Shown here: positions 1-5,254 of the stretch, piece by piece | Numbering within the stretch: position 1 is the stretch's first letter | Layout of the letters: every line of letters starts with the position of its first letter | Translations under genes and position numbers: made by a program | Notes under the pieces: model-generated | The model's input: only the letters and a program-made list of their open reading frames with translations | The model's database searches: none | Told to the model about the DNA's origin: nothing | Origin: an uncultured Lachnospiraceae bacterium | Lineage (GTDB): Bacteria; Bacillota; Clostridia; Lachnospirales; Lachnospiraceae | Length of the DNA stretch: 5,666 nt | Assembly: GCA_947177465.1 (NCBI GenBank) | Contig: CAMWUP010000164.1 | Span: 1-5,666, forward strand | Direction: 5' to 3'

Positions 1-131
1 CCGGCGTACAGATTCATGCTTCCATAGAGAGCGGTAATGTGTTTGCGTGTCAGTTTCATCCGGAAAAAAGCTCAAATACAGGGCTTTCCATTTTGCGTAA
101 CTTTGTCAGTCTCAAGAGGGAGGAAGCCTAA
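1..131 (+). CDS. hisH: Imidazole glycerol phosphate synthase, glutaminase subunit HisH (3' end only)
   Basis: This is the last 42 codons of a gene that begins upstream of the window; the first whole codon is at position 3 and the TAA stop is at 129-131. HisH is the class I glutamine amidotransferase subunit that hydrolyses glutamine and passes ammonia to HisF in histidine biosynthesis. The visible tail contains QFHPEKS (residues 17-23 of the fragment), which holds the His and Glu of the Cys-His-Glu catalytic triad, followed by the usual closing helix (GLSILRNF). The nucleophile-Cys half is outside the window. The stop overlaps the hisF start by one base (TAATG), so the two subunits are probably translationally coupled, as expected for a 1:1 complex. 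PurQ or PabA-type amidotransferases also end in HPE, but the immediate hisF neighbour settles the call. Confidence 0.93.
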   Translation, partial: GVQIHASIESGNVFACQFHPEKSSNTGLSILRNFVSLKREEA

Positions 132-889
132 TGCATACAAAAAGAATTATTCCCTGCCTGGACGTAAAGGATGGCAGGGTGGTAAAAGGTATTAATTTTG
201 TAGCTTTAAGGGATGCAGGCGACCCTGTAGAAACTGCGGCAGCATACGACAAGGCGGGAGCGGACGAGCTGGTGTTTCTGGACATTACAGCGTCAAGCGA
301 CAACCGTGCTACAGTGGCGGATATGGTGCGCAGAGTGGCGGAAAAGGTATTTATACCCTTTACTGTTGGCGGTGGAATCAGAACTGTGGCTGACTTTAAG
401 CTGCTGCTGCGTGAGGGCGCTGACAAGATTGCAGTTAATTCTGCGGCAATTATGCATCCGGAGCTGATTGCAGAGGCAGCGGACAAATTCGGCAGCCAAT
501 GCGTGGTGGTGGCAATTGATGCAAAGAGGTGTGCCGACGGCAGTTTTCATATATATAAAAACGGCGGGCGCATTGATATGGGTATCAATGCTGTGGAATG
601 GGCAGTGAAAGCGGAAAGTCTGGGAGCGGGAGAGATTCTGCTCACCAGTATGGATTGTGACGGTACCAAGGCAGGCTATGATATCGCACTGACAAAGGAA
701 ATCTCAGGGGCGGTGCGGATTCCGGTGATTGCATCCGGCGGCGCAGGGTGTGAGGCACATTTTTACGAGGCGCTGACGGAGGGCGGCGCACAGGCGGCGC
801 TTGCAGCTTCCCTTTTTCATTACAAGGAACTGGAAATCAAAAAAGTAAAGGAATACTTGCGGAATAGAGGCGTATCTGTTCGGCTGTAG
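131..889 (+). CDS. hisF: Imidazole glycerol phosphate synthase, cyclase subunit HisF
   Basis: This 252-residue protein has the normal length and a full (beta/alpha)8 barrel. It takes ammonia from HisH and converts PRFAR into imidazole glycerol phosphate (for histidine) and AICAR (returned to purine synthesis) in the cytoplasm. The two catalytic aspartates sit exactly where expected: D11 in IPCLDVKDGRVVKG and D130 in VVVAIDAKR. The phosphate-binding loops are GGGIR (80-84) and ASGGAG (201-206), with SMDCDGTK near 173-180. The ATG is supported by AGGGAGGA at 117-124, six bases upstream. The paralogue HisA is excluded by the IPCLDV start and the HisH neighbour. No hisI or hisE follows; the next gene is ung, so the histidine cluster appears to end here or continue elsewhere. 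Confidence 0.98.
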   Translation: MHTKRIIPCLDVKDGRVVKGINFVALRDAGDPVETAAAYDKAGADELVFLDITASSDNRATVADMVRRVAEKVFIPFTVGGGIRTVADFKLLLREGADKIAVNSAAIMHPELIAEAADKFGSQCVVVAIDAKRCADGSFHIYKNGGRIDMGINAVEWAVKAESLGAGEILLTSMDCDGTKAGYDIALTKEISGAVRIPVIASGGAGCEAHFYEALTEGGAQAALAASLFHYKELEIKKVKEYLRNRGVSVRL

Positions 890-912
890 ATGAGCAGCCG
901 TTTGCAGAACAG
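876..912 (+). other. Bulged hairpin spanning the hisF stop codon
   Basis: CGGCTG (881-886) pairs perfectly with CAGCCG (895-900) around an eight-base loop that contains the hisF TAG. CTGTT (876-880) can pair with AACAG (908-912) to lengthen the stem across a bulge. Only three T follow the inner stem, so it does not look like an intrinsic terminator. It may stabilise the message end of hisF or modulate ung translation; that role is inference. Confidence 0.4.
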
Positions 913-924
913 CCGCGGTGCGAT

Positions 925-930
925 AGGAGG
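925..930 (+). promoter_or_regulatory. Shine-Dalgarno site that fixes the ung start
   Basis: AGGAGG lies seven bases before the ATG at 938. The longest open frame could begin at 890, immediately after the hisF stop, but that ATG has no ribosome site of its own and would add 16 residues (MSSRLQNSRG...) unlike any Ung N-terminus. The 938 start is therefore preferred. Confidence 0.85.
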
Positions 931-937
931 AGCAGAT

Positions 938-1615
938 ATGGCAATGATTGATAACGATTGGCTTCCCGCCATACAGGAAGAGTTTAAGAAGCCGTATTAT
1001 AAGGAATTGTTTCAGTTTGTGAAGGATGAATACAGTCGAACAGTGATATATCCACCGTCAGAGGATATTTTCAACGCGCTGCATTTGACGCCGCTTGGCG
1101 AGGTGAAGGTTCTGATTTTAGGGCAGGACCCGTATCACAATGAAAATCAGGCGCATGGATTAAGTTTTTCAGTGCCGCTTTCCCAAAAGGAGATTCCGCC
1201 TTCCCTGCAGAATATCTATCAGGAGCTGCATGACGATTTGGGATGTGAGATTCCCAATAACGGTTATTTGGAAAAGTGGGCAAAACAGGGGGTTTTATTG
1301 TTAAACACAGTGCTCACGGTTCGGGCACATCAGGCAAATTCCCATAAGGGTCGCGGCTGGGAACAGTTTACGGATGCCATTATACAGGCGGTCAATGCAC
1401 AGGACAGACCCGTTGTGTATCTGCTTTGGGGAAAACCGGCGCAGAGTAAAATCCCTATGCTGACCAATCCGAAGCATTTGATTTTACAGGCGCCGCACCC
1501 AAGTCCGTTGTCTGCATACAGAGGATTTTTCGGATGTAAGCATTTCAGCCGTGCCAATGAATTTTTAAAGGCAAACGGAGAAAGTCCGATAGACTGGCAG
1601 ATAGAAAACAAATAG
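938..1615 (+). CDS. ung: Uracil-DNA glycosylase, family 1
   Basis: This 225-residue enzyme removes uracil from DNA (from cytosine deamination or dUMP misincorporation) and starts base excision repair. All family-1 landmarks are present, at the same numbers as in E. coli Ung when counted from the 938 start. The water-activating loop GQDPYH is at 62-67 with catalytic D64. F77 in GLSF stacks on uracil. N123 in LLNTV reads the uracil edge. The minor-groove loop HPSPLS is at 187-192 with catalytic H187, followed by the Leu-loop region. PPS at 88-90 matches the usual Pro-rich loop. The exact numbering agreement supports the chosen start. The gene lies 48 bases after hisF with no terminator between, so it is probably co-transcribed with the histidine genes. 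Nothing looks degraded. Confidence 0.97.
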   Translation: MAMIDNDWLPAIQEEFKKPYYKELFQFVKDEYSRTVIYPPSEDIFNALHLTPLGEVKVLILGQDPYHNENQAHGLSFSVPLSQKEIPPSLQNIYQELHDDLGCEIPNNGYLEKWAKQGVLLLNTVLTVRAHQANSHKGRGWEQFTDAIIQAVNAQDRPVVYLLWGKPAQSKIPMLTNPKHLILQAPHPSPLSAYRGFFGCKHFSRANEFLKANGESPIDWQIENK

Positions 1616-1657
1616 AAGTGAGGCTGGATTGAAAATTACATTGATGAGAGGCTTGTA

Positions 1658-2437
1658 ATGAACGAATTTTTGAGAACGGAGATGCTGATAGGGCGGGACG
1701 CCATGGAAAAGCTGCGTGCCGCCCGGGTTGCAGTCTTTGGTATCGGCGGCGTGGGAGGTCATGTGGCGGAGGCGTTGGCGAGAAGCGGCGTTGGCAGTCT
1801 GGTGCTTGTGGACAATGATGTGGTTTCCCTGTCAAATATCAACAGGCAGGTAATCGCCCTTCATTCCACTGTCGGGCGGTATAAAACGGAGGTTATGCGG
1901 GAAAGAATACTGGATATCAATCCGAAGGCGCAGGTAGAAATCCATACCTGTTTTTTTCTGCCTGAAAACGCAGAGGATTTTAATTTCTTTTCTTATGATT
2001 ATGTGGTGGATGCTGTGGATACGGTTGCGGCAAAGCTGGAAATCATTACACGTGCAAAGCATGCCGGTACGCCGGTTATCTCAGCGATGGGAGCGGGTAA
2101 TAAGCGCAATCCTTCTGCGTTTGCCGTGACGGATATTTATAAAACGCAGATGTGCCCATTGGCGAGGGTGATGCGCAGGGAACTGAGAAAACGGGATATT
2201 AAGTCCCTGAAGGTGGTCTGTTCTTCAGAACCGGCATTACAGCCGAGAGACATATATCAAGAGTTGGAGGAAGAAGAGGCGTCCGGACAGGAGGCAGAGG
2301 AGAATGTATCTACATGCGGGACAGAGAGAGGGAAAGCAGCCGGCAGCAGGCGTGCGGTGCCCGGCAGTATTTCCTATGTGCCGAGTATTGCGGGGCTTCT
2401 GCTTGCAGGAGAGGTGATACAGGACTTGATTGCATGA
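1658..2437 (+). CDS. tcdA: tRNA threonylcarbamoyladenosine dehydratase (TcdA/CsdL, E1-like ThiF superfamily)
   Basis: This 259-residue E1-like protein is expected to use ATP to cyclise t6A at position 37 of ANN-decoding tRNAs to the hydantoin ct6A. The Rossmann nucleotide loop GIGGVG is at 28-33, followed by EALARSG. The acidic end of the second strand is VDNDVVS (51-57), then SNINRQ (59-64), K76 in GRYK, and the DAVDT motif (118-122). The subfamily blocks CPLARVMRRELRK (166-178) and GSISYVPSIAG (236-246) distinguish it from MoeB, ThiF and HesA, whose zinc-binding CxxC pairs are absent. Residues about 203-232 form a low-complexity acidic then basic linker (ELEEEEASGQEAEE...) just before the last conserved block. 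GAGAGG at 1646-1651 is six bases before the ATG. The gap to ung is 42 bases. A role in another E1-like activation cannot be excluded by sequence alone. Confidence 0.9.
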   Translation: MNEFLRTEMLIGRDAMEKLRAARVAVFGIGGVGGHVAEALARSGVGSLVLVDNDVVSLSNINRQVIALHSTVGRYKTEVMRERILDINPKAQVEIHTCFFLPENAEDFNFFSYDYVVDAVDTVAAKLEIITRAKHAGTPVISAMGAGNKRNPSAFAVTDIYKTQMCPLARVMRRELRKRDIKSLKVVCSSEPALQPRDIYQELEEEEASGQEAEENVSTCGTERGKAAGSRRAVPGSISYVPSIAGLLLAGEVIQDLIA

Positions 2438-2477
2438 AGCAGGCGCTTCTCAGGAAATGCGCGCATCAGAGTTTCCT
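2436..2477 (+). other. Weak hairpins after tcdA (no clear terminator)
   Basis: GAAGC (2436-2440) pairs with GCTTC (2445-2449) over a four-base loop. AGGAAA (2452-2457) can pair with TTTCCT (2472-2477), with TGCGCGCA lying in its loop. TTAATT follows the second stem, but there is no real T run. These may slow or end the upstream transcript; intrinsic termination is not clearly shown. Confidence 0.3.
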
Positions 2478-2486
2478 TAATTAAGG
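2475..2486. promoter_or_regulatory. Perfect 12-bp palindrome abutting the lysA -35 box
   Basis: CCTTAATTAAGG is fully self-complementary and ends one base before the -35 hexamer of the lysA promoter candidate. A dimeric regulator could bind there, or the AT core could act as an UP-like element. It overlaps the right arm of the weak hairpin at 2452-2477. The sequence fact is firm; the operator role is inference. Confidence 0.4.
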
Positions 2487-2487
2487 G

Positions 2488-2516
2488 TTGACTAAAAGCA
2501 GAAAAACCGTTAATAT
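2488..2516 (+). promoter_or_regulatory. Sigma-A-type promoter candidate for lysA
   Basis: TTGACT (2488-2493) matches the -35 consensus at five of six positions. A 17-base spacer leads to TAATAT (2511-2516), which matches the -10 consensus at four of six. Transcription would start near 2523, giving a leader of about 35 bases before the lysA ATG. This makes lysA a separate unit from the his-ung-tcdA run. Confidence 0.65.
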
Positions 2517-2558
2517 CTAAAAATAAATGAGACTGACAGAAGAAAGGCTTAAGACACG

Positions 2559-3827
2559 ATGAAAAAAGCATTTGTGACCAAGGAAATGATTGCAGAAATC
2601 ACGAAAACATATCCTACGCCTTTTCATATTTACGATGAGAAGGGAATCCGCGAAAATGCAAAGGCGTTGAAGGAGGCGTTTGCGTGGAATAAGGGCTACA
2701 AGGAATTTTTTGCGGTGAAGGCGACCCCCAATCCGTTTTTAATTGATATATTGCGGGAGTATGGCTGTGGCTGCGACTGCTCCTCGCTCACGGAGCTTAT
2801 GCTGAGTGAAGCTATGGGTATGAAGGGAGAGGACATTATGTTTTCCTCCAACGATACGCCCGCACAGGAATATGCTTATGCGGCCAAGCTGAACGCCATT
2901 ATCAATCTCGACGATATTACCCACATTGATTTTTTGGAAAAAACCATCGGTTACATTCCTAAGACCATAAGCTGCCGTTTTAATCCAGGCGGATATTTTG
3001 CCATTGCAAACAGCATTATGGACAACCCCGGGGACGCAAAGTACGGCTTTACCACAGAGCAGATGTTTGAGGGCTTCCGGATATTGAAGGAGAAGGGCGC
3101 GGAGAATTTCGGTATGCACGCTTTTCTAGCGAGCAATACCGTGACAAATGACTATTATCCGACACTGGCAAAGTCTATGTTTGAACTGGCGGTACAGCTT
3201 CGTGATAAGACGGGCGCACATATCAGCTTCATCAATCTTTCGGGCGGTATCGGTATTCCTTACAAACCGGAGGACATGCCGAATGATATTCGTATTATTG
3301 GTGAAGGTGTGCGCAAGGTATATGAAGAAATTCTGGTTCCGGCAGGCATGGGTGATGTGGCGATTTATACGGAGCTGGGACGGTTTATGATGGGCCCCTA
3401 CGGACATTTGGTGACGACGGCAATCCATGAAAAGCACACCCACAAGGAGTATATCGGCGTGGACGCCTGCGCCGTCAATCTGATGCGCCCTGCAATGTAT
3501 GGCGCTTACCACCACATTACCGTGCTGGGAAAAGAAAATGCTTCTTGTGATTACAAATATGATGTGACAGGTTCTCTCTGCGAGAACAATGATAAATTTG
3601 CAGTTGACAGGATGCTGCCCAAGGTGGAGAAGGGCGATTATCTGGTGATTCATGACACCGGCGCACACGGCTATGCCATGGGCTACAACTATAACGGCAA
3701 GCTTAAATCGGCGGAGCTGCTTTTGAAAGAGGATGGCAGTGTACAGCTTATCAGGAGAGCGGAGACGCCGAAGGATTATTTTGCAACCTTTGACGGCTAT
3801 GACATTTACAATCAAATTAATTTCTAA
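2559..3827 (+). CDS. lysA: Diaminopimelate decarboxylase (fold-type III PLP enzyme)
   Basis: This 422-residue protein should decarboxylate meso-diaminopimelate to L-lysine, the last step of lysine synthesis. An alanine-racemase-like barrel comes first, with the PLP Schiff-base lysine K54 in FFAVKATPNP and the ring-stacking H187 in GMHAFLASN. The phosphate loop SGGIG is at 228-232 and ELGR at 272-275. Substrate residues R310 and Y314 are in RPAMYGAYHH, and the dimer-interface CEN at 341-343 stands in place of CES. Two positions differ from textbook LysA: the HxGS block reads HAFLASN, and the PLP-contacting Tyr of the GAY motif is His370 in DTGAHGYAMGYNYNG. I believe this is a subfamily trait of some gut anaerobes, but could not check it. 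Carboxynorspermidine decarboxylase is the main alternative; the RPxxY and NYN motifs favour DapDC. Its ribosome site AGAAAGG (2541-2547) has a long 11-base spacer. Confidence 0.83.
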   Translation: MKKAFVTKEMIAEITKTYPTPFHIYDEKGIRENAKALKEAFAWNKGYKEFFAVKATPNPFLIDILREYGCGCDCSSLTELMLSEAMGMKGEDIMFSSNDTPAQEYAYAAKLNAIINLDDITHIDFLEKTIGYIPKTISCRFNPGGYFAIANSIMDNPGDAKYGFTTEQMFEGFRILKEKGAENFGMHAFLASNTVTNDYYPTLAKSMFELAVQLRDKTGAHISFINLSGGIGIPYKPEDMPNDIRIIGEGVRKVYEEILVPAGMGDVAIYTELGRFMMGPYGHLVTTAIHEKHTHKEYIGVDACAVNLMRPAMYGAYHHITVLGKENASCDYKYDVTGSLCENNDKFAVDRMLPKVEKGDYLVIHDTGAHGYAMGYNYNGKLKSAELLLKEDGSVQLIRRAETPKDYFATFDGYDIYNQINF

Positions 3828-3834
3828 AAAACGC

Positions 3835-3863
3835 TTGTCAAGAACAGCCGAATATGGTAAGAT
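3835..3863 (+). promoter_or_regulatory. Promoter candidate for tRNA-Leu
   Basis: TTGTCA (3835-3840, five of six to consensus) is followed by a 17-base spacer and TAAGAT (3858-3863, four of six). TG at 3855-3856 supplies an extended -10 (TGGTAAGAT). The predicted start is near 3870, about 18 bases before the tRNA 5' end. The -35 box begins eight bases after the lysA stop. Confidence 0.55.
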
Positions 3864-3876
3864 AATATTCGGCTGT
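3844..3876. repeat. 12-bp perfect inverted repeat over the tRNA promoter
   Basis: ACAGCCGAATAT (3844-3855) and ATATTCGGCTGT (3865-3876) are exact reverse complements around a nine-base loop that contains most of the -10 box. As RNA it is a strong hairpin at the end of lysA, but AAAAGC follows rather than a U run, so it is not a standard intrinsic terminator. It could protect the lysA 3' end, or as DNA be an operator for the tRNA promoter. Confidence 0.7.
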
Positions 3877-3887
3877 AAAAGCAGTAA

Positions 3888-3970
3888 GCTGGTGTGGCGG
3901 AATGGCAGACGCGGCAGACTCAAAATCTGTTTGTGGCGACACAGTGCGGGTTCAAGTCCCGCCACCAGCA
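3888..3970 (+). tRNA. tRNA-Leu, anticodon CAA
   Basis: This is an 83-base class II tRNA that decodes UUG. The acceptor stem pairs GCTGGTG (3888-3894) with CACCAGC (3963-3969), with discriminator A3970 as expected for leucine. The anticodon stem is GCAGA/TCTGT (3914-3918/3926-3930; the first pair is G-U), and the loop CTCAAAA gives anticodon CAA at 3921-3923. The long variable arm TGTG-GCGA-CACA (3932-3943) is diagnostic of Leu/Ser/Tyr-type tRNAs. The T arm is GCGGG-TTCAAGT-CCCGC (3946-3962). CCA is not encoded (TGA follows the discriminator), so CCA-adding enzyme is required. It has its own promoter candidate and a strong terminator. Confidence 0.97.
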
Positions 3971-3972
3971 TG

Positions 3973-3998
3973 AAAGGCACGTTTTACGTGCTTTTTTT
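3973..3998 (+). terminator. Intrinsic terminator of tRNA-Leu (and probably lysA)
   Basis: GCACGT (3977-3982) pairs with ACGTGC (3986-3991) over a TTT loop and is followed by seven T (3992-3998). AAAG just upstream can extend the stem into the T run. It lies three bases after the tRNA. Because the lysA-tRNA gap has no U-tailed hairpin, lysA read-through transcripts probably end here as well. Confidence 0.92.
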
Positions 3999-4013
3999 GT
4001 TTGAGGAAGCATA

Positions 4014-4040
4014 ATGAGTAAGAGCAAAAAAGCAGGATGA
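4014..4040 (+). other. Possible 8-codon mini-ORF (leader peptide candidate)
   Basis: An ATG at 4014 opens a frame reading MSKSKKAG and then TGA. GAGGAAG at 4003-4009 is a plausible ribosome site. It sits between the tRNA terminator and a terminator-like hairpin at 4048-4077, the arrangement of a leader peptide. No promoter is evident between 3998 and 4014 and the codons show no run of one regulatory amino acid, so chance is a fair explanation. Confidence 0.2.
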
Positions 4041-4047
4041 GGGAAAG

Positions 4048-4086
4048 GGCCGTAAATTCTTTTTAGGATTTATGGCTGTTTTCTTT
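4048..4086 (+). terminator. Second terminator-like hairpin upstream of the glycosyltransferase
   Basis: GCCGTAAAT (4049-4057) pairs with ATTTATGGC (4068-4076), nine pairs including one G-U. Two further inner pairs close a TTTTTA loop (4060-4065). A T-rich tail, TGTTTTCTTT (4077-4086), follows. It may be a backup stop for read-through past the tRNA terminator, or an attenuator in the leader of the next gene. Confidence 0.6.
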
Positions 4087-4091
4087 CAAAA

Positions 4092-4160
4092 TTCTTTCGG
4101 TTTGTTTCGGGTTAAGGTTTAGAAAGGATTGGTATCATAATCCTGTAAGACCGAAAGGAG
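4092..4160 (+). promoter_or_regulatory. Possible Shine-Dalgarno-sequestering leader structure
   Basis: Bases 4092-4103 (TTCTTTCGGTTT) can pair with 4148-4159 (AGACCGAAAGGA) over 12 positions, ten Watson-Crick and two G-U. The right arm contains most of the Shine-Dalgarno AAAGGAG (4154-4160) of the gene starting at 4169. A second TTTCGG at 4105-4110 could pair with the same CCGAAA (4151-4156). Between the arms, AGGATT (4125-4130) and AATCCT (4139-4144) form an inner stem. It matters only for transcripts starting upstream of about 4092. Confidence 0.35.
4130..4138 (+). promoter_or_regulatory. Extended -10 promoter candidate for the glycosyltransferase operon
   Basis: TGGTATCAT gives TG at 4130-4131, one base, then TATCAT (4133-4138), matching the -10 consensus at five of six positions. 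No good -35 box lies at the right distance, which extended -10 promoters can tolerate. The start would be near 4145, leaving a 24-base leader with the ribosome site AAAGGAG (4154-4160). Confidence 0.45.
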
Positions 4161-4168
4161 AATGTGGT

Positions 4169-5254
4169 ATGAATATTTTGATTCTGTCAGGTAAGTTTGG
4201 TATGGGACACTGGATTGCGGCGGAGAGTCTGCGGCAGCAGTTACTTCGTGGATTTCCAGAGGCGGCTGTGGAAGTGATGGATTTTCCGGCATATGCCATG
4301 CCAAAGCTGTCACAGGCTATGTATAAGGGTTTCAATCTGATGGTTTTTCATGGAAGTTCCATTTTCAATACGTATTACAAATTTACTTCTCTGAGTCATT
4401 CGGATGCAAGACCGATTATGGAAGGCACATTTTTTAACAGGTTGTCGGAGCTGTTGGAAGAGAAAAGTCCGGATGTGGTGCTTGCCACCCATCCGCTGTG
4501 CGCACAGCTTATATCGCGGTTTAAGGAAAAAACAGGGACTACCCTGCCGCTGATTACCTGTATTACGGATGTGACTGCCCATCCGGAGTGGATTAACAAA
4601 AATACGGACTGTTATCTGGCGCCGAGTGGGGAAATCCGGCAAAGGCTGGCAGAAAAGGGCGTGAATCCGAACCTTGTGTGTGTCACAGGTATTCCGGTCA
4701 GGGAGGAATTCAGGCAATTGTCCCGTGATAATACAAAAAAAGGAAAAGAGCTTTTGATTATGGGAGGAGGTCTGGGACTTTTGCCCAAGGATGCGCAATT
4801 TTATGAGACGCTCAACGCGATTCCGGATGTCCACACGACCATTATCACCGGACACAACAAGAAGCTGTTTGAACGCCTGTACGGGCGCTGGGAGCATATT
4901 CAGGTAATCGGCTACGCAGACAGGGTATGGGACTATATGGCAAAGGCAGATTTAATCGTGACGAAGCCCGGCGGAATTACGTTATTTGAGGCAATCTTTG
5001 CCAGGGTGCCTGTCTTTGCATGGCAGCCGGTCCTTTTGCAGGAGAAAAATAATGCACGCTGGATGAAGGAGAAAGGCATTGGCTGGGTGGCAGAGCATAC
5101 AAATTGTGCAGAAGAAATCAGAGAGCTTATTTTAGATGAAAACAGGCTGCTATCTGCAGTAGCGCAGGAGGAAGGGATGCAGAAGCAGATGGATTCGGCA
5201 ATGTTAAACAGACTGGTTGGAGCGCTGGTGGGAAAAATGGAGGCGGCAGCATGA
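4169..5254 (+). CDS. MGDG synthase/MurG-like GT-B glycosyltransferase, probably lipid-directed
   Basis: This 361-residue GT-B enzyme of the family 28 type resembles processive diacylglycerol glucosyltransferase UgtP and plant MGDG synthase. The N-terminal acceptor domain opens with SGKFGMGHWIAAESL (7-21), the GxGH-xx-AA signature of that group, and has CITDVTAHPEW at 131-141. The C-terminal nucleotide-sugar domain starts near residue 194 with LLIMGGGLGLLP and contains GYADRVWDYMAKADLIVTKP (248-267). This runs into GGIT and E274, the region that binds UDP-sugar, then QEKNN (291-295). There is no signal peptide or clear membrane helix, fitting a peripheral enzyme on the inner membrane face. It likely glycosylates diacylglycerol or a related lipid; sugar and acceptor cannot be read from sequence. 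MurG itself is unlikely given the family motifs and context. AAAGGAG lies eight bases before the ATG. Confidence 0.85.
   Translation: MNILILSGKFGMGHWIAAESLRQQLLRGFPEAAVEVMDFPAYAMPKLSQAMYKGFNLMVFHGSSIFNTYYKFTSLSHSDARPIMEGTFFNRLSELLEEKSPDVVLATHPLCAQLISRFKEKTGTTLPLITCITDVTAHPEWINKNTDCYLAPSGEIRQRLAEKGVNPNLVCVTGIPVREEFRQLSRDNTKKGKELLIMGGGLGLLPKDAQFYETLNAIPDVHTTIITGHNKKLFERLYGRWEHIQVIGYADRVWDYMAKADLIVTKPGGITLFEAIFARVPVFAWQPVLLQEKNNARWMKEKGIGWVAEHTNCAEEIRELILDENRLLSAVAQEEGMQKQMDSAMLNRLVGALVGKMEAAA

Noticed and set aside
890..937. N-terminal extension of ung from ATG 890
   Set aside because: No ribosome site precedes 890, while AGGAGG precedes 938. Residue numbering from 938 matches E. coli D64, F77, N123 and H187 exactly.
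1629..1659. Promoter for tcdA (TTGAAA at 1629-1634 with TGTAAT at 1654-1659)
   Set aside because: The spacer is 19 bases and the -10 overlaps the start codon, which would make the message leaderless despite a clear ribosome site at 1646-1651.
2438..2558. L-box (lysine) riboswitch upstream of lysA
   Set aside because: The intergenic region is 121 bases, and only about 35 bases lie downstream of the promoter candidate, far too short for the roughly 180-base aptamer.
3819..3841. Antisense promoter on the - strand (TTGACA, complement of 3836-3841)
   Set aside because: The matching -10 (TAATTT) agrees at only three of six positions and no gene lies downstream on that strand.
3126..3980. A - strand open frame of 284 codons opposite lysA
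   Set aside because: It begins inside the tRNA on the opposite strand and mirrors lysA codons. Its sequence resembles no family and it has no ribosome site; lysA on the + strand has all the expected motifs.
3733..4014. A + strand open frame of 93 codons running from lysA through the tRNA
   Set aside because: Its start overlaps lysA in another frame and its second half is a translation of the tRNA-Leu gene (LVWRNGRRGRLK...), a known annotation artefact.
4310..4897. A - strand open frame of 195 codons opposite the glycosyltransferase
   Set aside because: It is the complement of a gene with clear GT-B motifs, and its protein is Arg/His/Cys/Gln-rich without domain signs.
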